Positions 11,690-24,835 of a stretch of DNA of 64,000 nt are shown here, one piece after another (position 1 is the stretch's first letter; the number at the start of each line of letters is the position of its first letter). A model generated the notes under the pieces. That model was not told the DNA's origin. It worked only from the letters and a program-made list of their open reading frames with translations, and made no database searches. Where the stretch lies: positions 7,744,633 through 7,808,632 of the forward strand of contig OU342804.1 in NCBI GenBank assembly GCA_910591455.2, given 5' to 3'. The DNA comes from Pholis gunnellus (lineage: Eukaryota > Chordata > Actinopteri > Perciformes > Pholidae). A program made the position numbers and the translations under genes.

Positions 11690-11830
11690 ACCAGGAAGTC
11701 CCCTGAGATAGTTATCTCTTTCTGAAGGAGACCTGGCCAAGACGGCACACCAGCTACAGTTTAAATAGAAATAAAACACAGGGAATGCAATAACCAAACA
11801 CACGAGGCAGAGACTAAATCCAGCTCAAAC
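11690..11830. repeat. Dispersed repeat fragment, unclassified
   Basis: ACCAGGAAGTCCCCTGAGAT followed by GGAGACCTGGCCAAGACGG resembles a repeat tail I recall from many fish genomes. The family name is not known to me. Confidence 0.4.
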
Positions 11831-14800
11831 TAGAAAGGTGCACTCAGTAGAGCGCTGATCTCACCAGGTGTCTCTGAAAGGGCCGCTGCTGAATTGTGCG
11901 AGTGATGAACACAACCCACATTTAACCCCCCGCCAAGACCACAAGTGTGTCAGACGGGTTTTATCGCTCGCACGTTTCACACTCTCACATTCTCTCTAAT
12001 TTTAATCTACGCAGATGTCTGCACCGGCTCTGTGGAGGCGTGCGTCTCAGCTCCGTCTCATGGCCGTGACCACGACATGAAGCTTTTATTTAGTTCAAGT
12101 CTATTTTTTCGACAATACATGTCAATGTTTATATAAATAAGAAGGAAAGGAATAACTGCGTCTCAGGTCTAGGAATGTGAATCTCAGTATTCACAAATAC
12201 ATTTTGATTCATGGGGTCATGATTCAATTAAAAAAAGCGATTCTTGATTCAGGACACTTTTTGCCTTCTTGGAACTAGAGAAAAATCCCTCACTCTTTCG
12301 GCTATGATGGAATTTTCCGTGTATGACTGTTGAACACTATAAAGCAACCCATTTACTTTATTCCTAATGCACTGACACCATAACTGGCCACCTATGTTGA
12401 TTGATGAAGATTTCCATTTCATTTCCACGCCTCATTGCAGCTGCACTAGAAACACGACTGCTACTGGTTCTCCAGTGCAGGAGCTAGTTTGGAGGAATGT
12501 TTAAAAGGATGGGATTTTATTCATACCTCAGTTTTGAACGAGAGAAACTTGCAAGCCACACTTTATAGAATTACAGCTGCAGTCTGGGCTCATGAAGAGA
12601 CAAGCAGCCAGACATTACTGAGCCAAGTAATCACTGAAACTTTATAATCAGTTCTGCAAGGAAACCGGCGTTGAGAAGCTGAGAAGAAAGAGGCTGATAT
12701 GGATGAATGAAGCGCGTTTATTCCTTATCAAAAATAAGCAACTTATTGCCAAGCAGAAATACACACAAACTGGAGCTGAGCCACTGCTTGTTGAGGCCAA
12801 ACAGCAAATCATTTAAAAATAAAAAGCTGTCAGCTACAGCTATTGAATATTCCAAGTTTGATTAATTAACGCTCTGGTTTAAAATTTTAGTCCTAACATT
12901 TTGAATCCATTTGGACCAACATGATGTACAACTTTACGGCTGCAAAACCAATTTGTTGACAAATGTGTTCGAACCATCAAGAAGGGCTGCAGTTATGTGA
13001 AAGACAAATGTTGACTGTTTTCACCATGGCTTTTAGGAGAGCAGATTATGATTTATAACAAAGCACAGAAATAACCAAAGGGGAGAAAAGTAAAAGGCAC
13101 TTCACCAGTAAATAATGAAGCGGGAGAAATATACACGCCCAAGGACTTCATATTTTCTCTTTGACAGGTGAGATGGGAGCTACATCTGGGGGTTATTATG
13201 TGCTGTCAACAATTTAAAATCAATTTGAAAGAGTGCATTGGTGATATAGAACCTAAAAAGACTGCTAACAAAGGCATTCAAAAGCTCATATTTTGATCAA
13301 TTAGACCTCTACGAGGAAGTAATTGATGCTCATCAGATGAAGAAGGAATCAGTCAACAAGTTGATTTAATTTTCAAGGCAATATATTGGCACAGGCATAA
13401 CATAAACAAAAGGATCACCCTGCATCTGCCTTGATGCACAGAAAACACCAGGTTTAAAAAAACAACAGCACATGACCATAAGACTGTCTCAGCATCGGGC
13501 CAGCGAGGTCTTACACAATGAACTCCTACATGAGGTCTGTTTGACCAGAATATCACCCCGGCCTCTCCAGATACAAACAAAGAGGTACATTCAGGTTATT
13601 GTCAGTGACCCCAATCACGAGAAATGTAGGCATGACAATCTACGAGCTTGTAAAGGCTGACCGGAAGATTTAAAAGTTAACATGAAAATATTATAAGAAT
13701 GCATGAGTATGTGAAAGACGATACTGATATTACAACCCGTTCCTACTCCCAACGTATCACATTATACAGCTTAGTCAGGGCTCCTCTGCGTCTGACAATG
13801 ACGCATATTTAATGCACCGCCCGCTGCATTACAGGAGCAACTCACATAGTATGATGAGCAAGATAGTCCACACAGGACGGGTGGGCCAAACAAACTTAGA
13901 CTTAACTTCCTGTGAAGACCTAAGTTAAAAGACACTATGCGTATGTTGACAGCTTAATCATTTGAAGCTTAAAGCCACTGACAGAGTGGCGGTATTTGAA
14001 ACATCGGTCTGAGAATGTGCAGGATATTAACAAACAAATCCATCCATCAATTTGTCTGAAATCCAGATGAAATCAGTGTAAGACTCAGAGCTCGGGTCGG
14101 TAACATTTGAGAAACTAGCGAGAGTAAGCTAGTTTTTCAAAATGATCCATGCAAAAAACCCAGACCAGCGTTGAAAACTCTTTTCCAATGAAAGCAGCTG
14201 GCAGCACAAGCTCCAAAAGGCACCAAATCTAGCGAGAAAGTTGTCAACACTTCAGGCCTCCCTTCACAGCCAGCCCCCCCAAAAATGGTCATTATGAACA
14301 TGAAGCTGTCAAGCCAGCAGCTTGTGGAGAACTCCGGTGACGTGCAATGCGTGCACGAGTGGAGTGCGTGCAGACAGGCAGGTAGGTCGTTGCCCACTCT
14401 ATATTTGATTTACACCTAGCCGCATGTCTCCATTAGTCAGATGACAAATCCATTTTTTTGAATCTATTTTTCATGTTGGGGCTGTGACTCAGAGCGGGTC
14501 ATCCTGTAAGCACAAGGTTGGACAGTTCTTTCTCCGGCTCGTCAAAGACCCTGAACCCCAAACTGCTCACAATGGGCCCAAACACGGAGGACTGGAAAAC
14601 AACTGCCAACAACTGAAGATGTCGAAAAAAAAAAAAAAGCGCAAGTGATTTCGTGCCTAATTCCTCTGGATAAAAGTTCAGCTAGCTGGCTATCAAACAA
14701 CCACCAGCTAACACACATGTGGAGATGACTACAAGGGAGATGAACGCCACACATAACTGCACCTTACTCTGTCTGTAAACCACTGCACACACTTTCCCTG

Positions 14801-15825
14801 TTATATTGAAATTAGTCAAGCAAATGCTTTCTAGTCTTTACATAATTTCAGTTTGATTATCACTTGCCATTATTACAAGGGCATGGCTGGAGAAGTGTCA
14901 CTTCCACACGCCACTTGCTGATGAAGTTACAACTGCGTGAAGTAAAGAATGGAGAGATATTTGCCTCTCTAACCACCTTGGACACCAATCCATCTTGAAT
15001 TGTTGCAGTTATGGGATTTATCTACACATATAGTTTTTTATTTTTATTTCTGAATACATTTCTGAAATTTCTTTCGTCATACATACTCAGAAATAAGCAC
15101 AGTATGCGTCATCTTCAAGAAAAAAGCTTTTGTTTTTCAACCGCTTTTAAAGTGACTGTCATTACTATCTGTAACTCTCTGTCTATGGTGGAATGTTTGT
15201 GACAGAATTAGGTCACACAACAAAGTAAAATGATGACAGCAATTTGAAGTTCCTTGGAGACACGAAAGCACTCATGAGGTTTTTGGGAAGCGTCACCACA
15301 AAGAATGGAATATTGATAATATGTACCTACCACAAGAGAAACGTCTCAGTCGCAGCTCTTTCTGACCATTTTTTGTCGTGTTACATTTTCTAAAGGGCCC
15401 ACTGAAAAAGTGGCATTTCATTACACTCAGCAAGGGTTCTGTTGCTTCCATAAATAGACACCTATTTCACTTGACCGAGTAAGTGGATGTGTAGATAATG
15501 TAAGACGGTGCAGTTAGTACACTGTGCAGCAGAGTTGCCTGCTAACAGCTCCTTACAGCTTATCAACATGTTCATGGCAATTTGTTGGGAGTGTGAGACG
15601 GAGCGGAGTCGGGCATAGACTGATGCCTGGATTTTTCTATGATGGAAAAATGTGTATGCTTGAATTCATTTTCATATAAGCAGGTCTTGCCAAAACAAAC
15701 AGGTTAAATAAATGTCTGACCAACTTAAAGTTACAATCTCAAAGATATCTGTTTTAATCTCTCTATCACCTATGGCGAATAATTGCAGGTGTAATTTTGG
15801 ATCTCACTTCCCAACAGGCGACATA
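11831..15825. other. Intergenic DNA, no gene recognised
   Basis: Holds a short hAT-MITE-like scrap at about 12160-12242 (ATTCACAAATACATTTTGATTC and GATTCAATT words). Several 60-85-codon frames occur on both strands, none with recognisable domains or supporting splice sites. Confidence 0.5.
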
Positions 15826-16357
15826 ACCTTCACTCTCTCTACTGACCATCAGGGGGCGACTCCTCTGATCATATAGAAGTCTATGAAAAAATGACTCTAC
15901 TTCTCTCTTGATTTATTACCTCAGTAAACATTGTAAACATGAGTTTATGGTCTCAATCTCTAGTTTCAAGTCTTATTCAATACAGCATGATGTTCATTTA
16001 GTACATTACGGTCCATTTAGAGTTAAATAGACCATAAAGCAGGTTATGCTTTAGGGCGGGGCTACCTTGTGATTGACAGGTTGCTGCCAGGGTGTTGTCA
16101 GGTCTGGGAGTTTTCCGTGTTTTCGTCTTTCAGCTTTTACCCTTTCACAGTGTGTTTTCACTTCATGAAAGTTAATTGTAACCGTTCCGCTCGCCTAAAA
16201 ATATCTTATTCAGCATTCGGTTGTACTTAGCTCCACCCTCTCGTGTCACTTCTGGTTGCAAAGAACCAAGATGGCGATGGCCAAAAAGCTGAACTCGAGG
16301 CTTCAAAACTATAGTCCACAAACCAATGGGTGACATCACGGTGGCTACAGTCTATGC
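15826..16357 (+). mobile_element. Five-copy dispersed repeat family, copy 1
   Basis: About 530 bp. Landmarks in order: CATCAGGGGGCGACTCC, GACTCTACTTCTCTCTTGAT, CTCAATCTCTAGTTTCAAGT, GGGCGGGGCTACCTTGTGAT, TCATGAAAGTTAATTGTAAC, AAGATGGCGATGGCC, ACAGTCTATG. The same order occurs at 30.5, 55.7 kb (+) and, inverted, at 24.8 and 44.8 kb. No coding capacity and no clear terminal inverted repeats, so its class is open. Confidence 0.85.
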
Positions 16358-17454
16358 TTTCTAATTGTGAACCGCTTGTGATTTTCCCAGGACTATAGAC
16401 ACAGGGACACAGTTTGTAATACTGCAAATGGAAGCGCTTCCATCAGTTTAGTTTAGTCATACATTATGTACAACTTGTAAAATATTATTTTATTTTTTTA
16501 TTGATTATCAATGAATAGATCAGCAAAGCATTTCAAGTCTTTTTACATACAGACATTTCAACCTTGTATAAAATCAACACACTTAATTAGACATTAGAGT
16601 GTAGATAATATAATTTGGGACATCAGCTTTTGAATGCAGCTCTGGCTGACCTCCAATTTCCTCCAAATGTGTATGCTTCGAACGCAGAGCTGAAAATGTA
16701 ACCCTCTTCTTTGTTGGTGGACGAAACAAGACATGCCAAAACAGCTTTGACCTGGTCAAATTATCAATTTTCAGGAAGACTGAATATTCTTAAATGTCTT
16801 CGTCGGGTTCAGGTTTTAGCACAGCTGCATGTTTGCTTAAAAGCTAAATATTCCCATCGCACAAATCCACTGGATATAAAAATCAAGCAGGGGATAAAAA
16901 CGAGATCTGAGCGCAGCACCGAGTGCGTGGGTGTTTGAGGAGGTTGGGTTGTGGGTGGACTAATCTGTCATGACAAGGGAACGACCGTATCTGGTTACTT
17001 CCCTCTCACACTTTTCTCTGGTTGAAGCATAATATTTTGGCAAAGCAGTAAGATTTCGATACTTTACGGTTGGCGGCTGAGATGTGCATCTATTTACGGA
17101 CGTACATTTTGGCAAAGCAGTTTAAGTTAATTGCTCCTTGCAACAACAAAAAAACCCTAATCTGAATAATCTTGTTCCTGAGTGCAGGACTACTTGAAGC
17201 ACCACAGAGTCCACTACAGTCTTTGTTTATGTGTATCCTGCTACTGGCTGTTGATTCATCATGAAGCAGTCTTTTATTTTTTACTTTAATCATTTAACAT
17301 CAACAAACCTTTTTATTAAATGATCACACAGGTTGCATTGACAGACATGTTTGCAATCTTTTTTTCTTTCTAAACATTTACCAATTTGAAACACAGCTGA
17401 CACACAGAGTTACATTATGATGCGTTCAAGCTCTATTCAGTAAAACTGAAAAAT
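16358..17454. other. Intergenic DNA, no gene recognised
   Basis: AT-rich; nothing beyond short A/T runs is visible. Confidence 0.5.
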
Positions 17455-17600
17455 TAGTGAAATAAAATTACAATACTGTCATGATGTCTTCAAATGTAAT
17501 CCTGTACAATGTAGTTTTTGGCGAGAAGCTTTAATAAATTGAAATATAAAAGGTTTTAAACAAAAATATAACTATATATATATTACTTGAATTATGTGTT
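17455..17600 (+). repeat. Dispersed repeat, unclassified (copy B of 2060-2430)
   Basis: TCAAATGTAATCCTGT and GTAGTTTTTGGCGAGAAGCTTT match the landmarks near 2075-2130 in the same order; the copy fades out into AT repeats. Confidence 0.45.
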
Positions 17601-18991
17601 TTTAATTATAAATGACAATAGCAAAGTAAAAGATACCATTTAGAATCCATGACGGTCTACACTGACTTCAGGACGGTTGGCAATATGTAGACAGCGGTGA
17701 AAAACGTTAGTCTTGAGCCTGGCTGTCAATTATTTTTTCTTAGAAAGAAAATCAGAATCAGCTAAAGTCATAGATCAGCAGTTAAGATAGCATTTCAAGT
17801 CTCCCAATGTTTCAGTGGTCAGAGCGAGACACTGACTCGACCAGGGTTCGAGAGCATAATGTATACTGGAGCCACACCGCTAAAAATCCAAGCAACCTGA
17901 AGAGACGGTATGTTTTAATCAGTGTTTAAAGCCTAATACCACAAAAGAAAATGCTAGCTTATTTTAAAAGGAATGAATAAATGGGCATCAGAAAACACAT
18001 CAGATAACAATCAACCAGAAAAAAGAAGAAATCAAACAAATCTGAGGAAAAAGATCTGACATATCGGGGTTTGATCACTGATGTGTATTTTTGTGTTTAG
18101 CAGTGTGCACAGTGAGCAGTTCTTGCTATCCAAGGACAAATCTAAAACACATCAGATCACCACCTAATTAACATTCAACCACAGTATGACGGTGGCCTTA
18201 GAACCGTGTCTGACATTTCTGTAGGGCACTGATACTTTACAGCGTTTCAGATTTCCAAACAGTTTTAAATTGATCAGGGGTTGCTCACCGAGACTGAACT
18301 AACCATGTGTTTTTATCAATGGAACAAAAGGGATCACAATGATGTATTGTGTTTTACCCAGTACCTGGTGGGTTTGTTAACCAGCGGACACCAGATGGTG
18401 GAGTGGCTTTCATGGATGTTTTACACTAAGCTGAACAATCTGGTGGTGTTTTATTGAGCGCTGACACTTAGTAGCAGTAGCACCAATGTTACATTAAACC
18501 TCCTAGCAGACTTGACATCTGCCTACTTAATCTGTCCCTATGTATCCAAGGGTTTCCACTATACTTTTCAGTGCATGTTAAGAACTGAATATGGATTGTT
18601 GTAACCCTTTTATAGTGAGTACACAATAGAGTCACACTTTTCATGGTGTGGTTTTCAACAATAGACAGGTGCACAACATGAGCATTAAAACAGGTTTGGC
18701 ATGCAGTACTTATTCCTTCCGAATAAAAAGAATCCCGTGCAAACATGTATCCTGAAGTTGATGTGAGGTTAGTACGAAGCTTAAGCATTCGGAGTAAAAT
18801 CAAGTGGATATAAATCGTCTTTTTTTCAATATGGCCTTTCCTCTGTTTCCCCAGATGGTGTCCTATAGCTGAGCTACAGTACAGTGGAGGGATAGTTTCA
18901 GAACTACGTAATGTTTTAGTAAGTCTACATCTGGAAGATTCCCATTTGGTTTGAATAACTCATACTGCTGAAGCCTCACACTGCCTTCAAA
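17601..18991. other. Intergenic DNA, with possible 3' UTR on the minus strand
   Basis: No coding feature recognised. A tRNA-like B-box word (AGGGTTCGAGAGC) at about 17842-17854 suggests a SINE scrap. On the minus strand an AATAAA lies at about 18448-18453, some 540 bases downstream of the exon-like segment at 18992-19071. Confidence 0.35.
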
Positions 18992-19071
18992 TCAACTTTG
19001 GAGCGCTTTTTTTGCACGGAACGTGACGTGGTCCCCATCTCTTATGATTTGGTAAGGGATCACTTCATAGC
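18992..19071 (-). CDS. Candidate terminal exon, product unknown
   Basis: On the minus strand a good splice acceptor (TTCTTCCTGTTCATACAG, ending at 19072) is followed by an open frame of 25 codons. It starts GC|TAT and reads YEVIPYQIIRDGDHV and onward to the C-terminal KKALQS and TGA at 18994-18992. The border is consistent with a phase-1 intron. I do not recognise the peptide. It is short enough to be chance; the strong acceptor and protein-like composition are the only support. A gene on this strand would converge on lingo1. Confidence 0.3.
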
Positions 19072-20105
19072 CTGTATGAACAGGAAGAATGACAACTAGT
19101 AAATGTTTATACGACTTGGATAATTACGAGCATGACCTATACTAAATCAGATTTGTATTCCCCAATGGGGCACATTAATAGTAAAAAATGTAATTCAAAT
19201 TCAGCAGTAGTTTAATCAAAGCACTGATGCTAAAAATTGGAGAGACACAGCTTCAATTCAACATCAAGCATTTATTTCCTTTGCTTTGTTATTTCTGCAT
19301 GCAACCTTCGAGCATATTTTAAGCTAATTCTGCAGCGAGATGAACAGGCTGACAGACCATAGTCCCGGTATGACAGTGATGGAATTCATAAATCATTAGC
19401 AGCCTGCGAGCATCTGACCTGCACCCAATACACAGTTAAACTGAGTCACTCGGCTATAGTGTCTTCACACATGGATTATTGGGTTATACAAATATAGATC
19501 TGCCAAAAGGAGAAAAATGGTGTTATTGGGTTGTCCGGTTCGCTCGTCTCGTCTCCGTCAGACCCACCTATATGCTGTTTCAACAGGCCATCCTTCACTT
19601 CCCCTTGGCACATGGTAATATGTAGCACAATTCGGAAATGCGAGTGGCCAATTTCAGAGCAGCAGAGCAGGGTGCAAGAGGGAGCCGAGGATTTTAAAAT
19701 GGAAACAAGTTGCCCTGAAGCGGGCCTCATAATTGACAATGATAAGAAATTATACAACTCACACATTCAAGTGAGAATAATGCATTTCAAATGAGATTTT
19801 TTTCTTTATGTGGAAATCCGGTGAGTGTGCTACATATCACTTGACATTCTGTTGTGTATTTTGTAAAGGAAACAATAAGTCATTACAATGCATTCTGGGT
19901 TGCCGTGCTGCAGAACCTCGGCCATCAAAGAGACGGTGGTACAAAAGGTCCCCTGAGTCTTCAGAGTCACGGAGCGGCATTTAAGATGAAAGTCAGGGTT
20001 CCACAGACAAATGCTGTGTGGAAGACAATGGTGGTATTTGAGACAACTACAGGAAGGCAGCACTAGATTGCGATTTAAAAAAAACCTGCAATTTCTGCCT
20101 TATGA
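19072..20105. other. Non-coding, no gene recognised
   Basis: Antisense-overlapping short frames only (19476-19766 and 19531-19794; 19830-20063 and 19854-20066). If the minus-strand exons on either side are real, this is intron. Confidence 0.4.
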
Positions 20106-20198
20106 CTATAATAGAGCTGCAGGGGTTTGACAAGGTTGTTCATCTACCAGTGACTCAAAAATTGCTTCACTGGGAATCTCAGGTGCTGTGATTTCTGG
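20106..20198 (-). CDS. Candidate terminal exon, product unknown
   Basis: A long minus-strand polypyrimidine tract (about 20201-20225) ends in CTCCAG. It is followed in frame by 30 codons beginning PEITAPEIPSEAIFESLVDE and a TAG at 20108-20106. The border would be phase 0, unlike the phase-1 border of the segment at 18992-19071, so they could not be simply alternative to each other without a change of frame. The peptide is acidic and proline-containing and I do not recognise it. A second AG four bases downstream is an alternative acceptor. Confidence 0.25.
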   Translation of the reverse strand, partial: PEITAPEIPSEAIFESLVDEQPCQTPAALL

Positions 20199-20299
20199 CT
20201 GGAGAAAAAAAAAAAGAAAAAAGAAAATCACTTCTGTTTTCGTGCTCTGGCAGTTAATCACACAAATATCTTGACTTGATCCAATGGTCATCCCTTAAT

Positions 20300-21301
20300 C
20301 CTCAATACTGAGCTCCATTACAACTGGTTGATAATTGTAAATAGATATTTAAGAGTAGAAATAGGCGATTCAAGGTCACAGGTCAGTCTGGTTTGTACCT
20401 GAGCTCCATTTACTTAGTGGGAGTGAGTGTGTGTCCTATTCCAAATTGAGAACACAAACAAGGCATCTGGCAGGGTCTTTTAAAAATAAAGGCTGTACTC
20501 AAATGTACTCTAACAGCTGGCTACTTTAGTTAGTAAACATTCCTCAAGGAGCAAAAGAGTGACTTTGTTGGGGACCAGGGTGCGCTTACATCATTACTGC
20601 ACACCAAATTCCAGTCTCAAAAGTAACACCTTCAAGTTTCTTTAAAGATTCTTTTTACCAGTCACTTTTTGAGATAACTCCTCACGTTGGCATAAATTAG
20701 CTAGACCCCACAGCACTTAATCAAAAATAAAACATGTCAGTTTTATAGCTGGTTTGCCTGTAACGCCCGTTAATTTCCTTCTTCCGTGGTGAAGAACACC
20801 AGGAGCAAAATGTCAGGAGTAGAGTTCCATTAAAACAAAATTATGAGTGGTGTGTTAACGGCATGCCAGAGCACACGAGGCCAAATTGCCTCCCAAGTTA
20901 TACGAGCGGTTGCGTGGCCTTTTTTGACAAGCGTAACACCTGCTGGGGCTCATCACTTCCAGCTAACTTCACGGAGAACAACGAGGGCCAAACGGCATCA
21001 CCATGTCGTGAACTGCCGAGCCAGTTCGTAACCGGTGCCGACACTCGACTGTCCTGCTGTCGCCACAGACGTGAACTAACCACAGACACTTGCCTCATGC
21101 TTGCCCCGCTGTACAGAGGAAACACTGGAGTATATATATGTTTGCCAATAACAACTTTATTGCCAAACAACCGGCTGAGTATTTGTAAAACACTGGAGTT
21201 ATTGTTGGTCTTTTCGTTATAAGAAATATAACATTTCACATTGAATGATCTCTTACTTAATGGATTAATACTTGTTTTAATCTCCACCACGACGCATCAG
21301 A
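20300..21301. other. Non-coding, no gene recognised
   Basis: A slightly GC-richer block at 20840-21120 has overlapping open frames on both strands (minus 130 codons, plus 119 codons), none with recognisable content. Confidence 0.4.
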
Positions 21302-21512
21302 TCAAGTAAATAAATACTTCAAAATGGGTTTTCCCATTTTGTTCAATGTAATCCGTATTTTTTGGTGGTCATTAGAGAAACGTGGCATTTCCCCTTCAGC
21401 CATAGCGCTCGCCTCTGGAGTAACTCGTAGCTGGTTGTCTACTATGTCCTTTAAAACACACCTCTTCATGTCAGGCTGGCAGTCTGTGTTTTCAAGGTTG
21501 ACGTTAAGTGCT
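21302..21512 (-). CDS. Candidate exon, product unknown
   Basis: Minus-strand open frame of about 70 codons following a moderate acceptor (TTTCTGAAAAACAG ending at 21513; pyrimidine-rich further upstream). It includes CQPDMKRCVLKDIVDNQLRV, then TPEASAMAEGEMPRF, and runs to TGA at 21304-21302. An in-frame GT (AAGTATTT) shortly before the stop is a weak possible donor. The composition looks protein-like but I cannot name it. The overlapping + frame (21324-21635) weakens the case. Confidence 0.3.
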
Positions 21513-21632
21513 CTGTTTTTCAGAAACACACAGAAGGTGAGAAGTGATACAATAAGGTACAATATCCACAGGAAATGTGATGTTTACTATCGTCAGTTTG
21601 CATATAGCCAGATACTTGTCCTGGATCAAGGT

Positions 21633-21767
21633 TAGGGATGCAGCGAAACCACGGTTTGTCAGACCAGTGCGAGTGCTTGTCAATACCGAGTACCAATATG
21701 AGTACTTAATAATACTAGTACACGAGCAAAGTATCAGACCTGATGGTTATCCTACTGTGCATCCCTA
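21633..21767. mobile_element. 135-bp hAT-like MITE with 8-bp target duplication
   Basis: Terminal inverted repeats TAGGGATGCA (21633) and TGCATCCCTA (ending 21767) are exact over 10 bp. They are flanked by ATCAAGGT (21625-21632) and ATCAAGAT (21768-21775), an 8-bp duplication with one mismatch. TIR length and an 8-bp duplication are the hAT hallmark. Too short to encode anything. Confidence 0.8.
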
Positions 21768-21775
21768 ATCAAGAT

Positions 21776-24744
21776 TTTATAGTAAGATACAGTAGGGAGA
21801 ATCTGAGTCCAACAACAGTTGGTTTGAATATGGAATCAGCCTGACATAACAGCTTCTTTTAGTGAGAGCATCAGTTAAACTGCCCTAACACTGATCCTTC
21901 TCGAAATGAGACAAACCACGGCAACAGCTCAATACACCCTGCTGTAAAAAATACAAAAAAAAAAACAAGAACCTGCTTTAAAGCAGAACGAGGCTGCATT
22001 GGAAAGTTATTTGCAACCTCTGACTATAAGTCCCAAGGCATTTTATTAAGGCAGTAGGCCAATTAAGCAAATTCATTGAATTAATGGTCTATACCTAACC
22101 TCCGGATTTCTAGACGGAGCCTGGCTGCTGTGGAAAGCTGTAACTGCCAGCAAGAAATACCGCTGAGAGCAAAGAGTCAACATGATAAATCTGCACTCGT
22201 GCTTCTGAATTCTTACTTGCAGACAATACAAGCAAAGGATTTATTCAGCAGTATTACCATTATGACTTCAACAAGACAAGACTCTGCAGTGAAGAAATTA
22301 ATGATGACTGACAAGAGTTTTTTCCTGAGTAACAACTCAGGTTCACATTTCAGTTTCTATTTTCATGGAAATAGATTCTGTTTGTATTATGAGCACCTAG
22401 GGTACAGGATGAAAGCACATTGCTCTCCAAAAAGATTTCTCCTCACACAAACATGTGCACGCTCTGCAAACTTGACTGTTTGGCAAAGACTTAATGTCCC
22501 CAAAGCTCCTGGTGATAGCCAGCTTTCCAATTTCAGAGGAGTTTTTTTCCAATAGCTATAAACTCACAATGAGGTTGTGCTTATATGGCCTCCGATTATC
22601 TCCCCAATCACTTAGGATCTCTCTACCATTATTCCTTCAACTACTAATGCAATTGTGCTCATCTGTATGATTGTTTATTCAAATCTGAAATTGACATGGC
22701 TTTATAAAAAAAAAAAAAAACTGCAACTGAAAAACCAACACAACTGGTCACACGACCAAACCAGGTTTAAATGGGATCAAATTCCCAGTTTAACTCCAAA
22801 CCACAGAACTCTTGTGTCTCAGCAATTAAAGTACCAGTCAAATGGAAACTGAGCGACTTTAACTTCTGTTACAGTTTAAAATGTTTGACATTTACAAAAA
22901 AGAATCCAATCAAATGAGATTTTAGGCGACCAGTCATTGAAAACCGCCTTTGGGCAAAAAAGTTTTAATTTCCAAAACAATGTGGCTGAGTCTGATTTAT
23001 TAAAGGGAGACTTTGACACTGATTTAAAACTTTCTTGTAACTGTACACTGCTCAACTATTCCATTTCACTGTGAAATACGTCTTTCTCTCGGATTAAATT
23101 AGTGCGTGAAAATGCTATAATTCCATTACAGTGTTGACGTTAGGTCAAGAAGCTAGTTAGCTACGATAGCCTCTTTAGCACAAAGTGGTGGTTCCAAGCA
23201 CAGAACAGGAAATGAAAATTATAAAACAACACAATTACTATCGTTTGTATATTTTATCCTCCGGCTTTCTACAGAGCAAACATGGCCGGCCTGCTGTTTG
23301 TTTTACCACAGTGAAGGTCTTCCGGCTCTTCAAACAGACGGTGAGTGTCACTCGCGGTTGCTCGTATTAATAATTTGTTGGTCGTATATATACTACTATT
23401 CCAATCAAACGTCCAACCCAAAAAGACCTCCGGCCTCGACTGTTATTACTTGATCAAACTGAATTTGTGTTTATAAGAACCTCTGGTCACACCACACTAT
23501 TTTGTAACAAAGCATATTTAAGAAGCACATTGTGCTTATTTGACAGTGTTTCTTTTGATCGTGCACATATATAATTTCCGCACTTTCATTTCGAATATTG
23601 CCTCTGAAAACCTTGTGAAGGAGTTGTCAATTTGTCATTGAACTCACTTTTGAACTCATGCTGAGTTCTACTATTAGCTGATAATTGCTGTGCACTTGAT
23701 TTGTTCAAGTTTTTCTAAAACATTAAAAGGAGTTGCCATGGCAATTTGCACTTTGCACATGTTTCTGGGTAAAATCTACTCAACCGACAGTTCAAAAACG
23801 TTTCTTTTGAATACATTTGAATTGAATAGAGAAGTGCAATGCAATACAAATTGTATGCAAAAAGAGCCCTGATATCGGAATTATATGGGTATCGACAGAT
23901 ATCCAAATTCAAGTATCGGAATCAGATTAGAACTTTAAACAAGTGGAACAATTTCAACTTTTACAAACAATTACTTCTAGGCCTATTGTGTTAAGGATTA
24001 GTGGAATGCTTGAATACTTCAAACGTTTCCTTTTGTGCAAAATCTTTTTCTGTAAGAACGTGAGAATCTGGGCAGCGGGGAGGAGACCTCTGGTCAAGAG
24101 AATGCATCGGATATGAGGAGCAGCGGCATGACTGTGCATCATGTGATGAATCTTTGAGCTCAAGAGCACATGTGAGGCGCACTTTAGGTCACTGCATACA
24201 TTTAAAAGGACTGCTGAATAAAGCGCTCATTATACAGTTACTGAGACGTACACGAATGCTCTTTGAAGGTCCGTAGTGAAGATAGCACATTAAAGAAGCT
24301 TTACGATTTCCATTACTTTTTTTTCATTAAAAGAGTGTGTTACGAGTAAAAAGCTTATTGTCTTCCCTCAGCTGAATGTAAAGAGTAACTTATTGCCCAT
24401 TATTATTGATACTGAAGGTCCGTCTCATTGGGAAATCAAATATTTAATCGGGCATAGCGCTGTTAATGTTCTGAGTGTATGATAGTGCACTTACAATAAC
24501 TACATCAAATGAGGAATAATGAGGTTCACTGCTTTCACAGCCTCGTAAGCCATAATATTTAATGCATTAGGTGAACTGCTAAAGGCCACATAAATACTAA
24601 AATGAATATGTTAACTGATTGTACTGGTACTTTTTTCAAAAGGAGATTCAAAGCGTTATACAGTGTGAAAAAAAAAGATCTCTGAACTCATCAAGAGAGA
24701 AACGTCTCCACTGACATCACGTGACGATGCATGTCGGTTCGATG
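21776..24744. other. Intergenic DNA, no gene recognised
   Basis: Includes a 141-codon + frame (22130-22555) without domains, a poly-A run near 22707, and ATGGCC...GACG|GTGAGT near 23281-23345 that looks like a small exon end but is closed by a stop after ten codons. A minus-strand frame at 23991-24182 is polar and protein-like but has no clear acceptor. Confidence 0.45.
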
Positions 24745-24835
24745 TAGCGCTACAACGAATAGTCGTTTAATCAATTAGTCAACAAACTCAGGACAGGAAG
24801 TGTTATTTTAAAATGATATTAGTGATGTTTGTGAC

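Noticed and set aside
17800..17860. tRNA gene
   Set aside because: Only a B-box-like word is present; no cloverleaf can be formed.
22130..22555. 141-codon + frame
   Set aside because: No domain, no splice signals, composition like random AT-rich DNA.
23281..23345. ATGGCCGGCC... segment ending in GACG|GTGAGT as a first exon
   Set aside because: The frame from that ATG closes after ten codons; probably repeat-derived.
23991..24182. Polar 63-codon minus-strand frame as a further exon of the 19-21 kb candidate gene
   Set aside because: No convincing acceptor or donor and no recognised motif.
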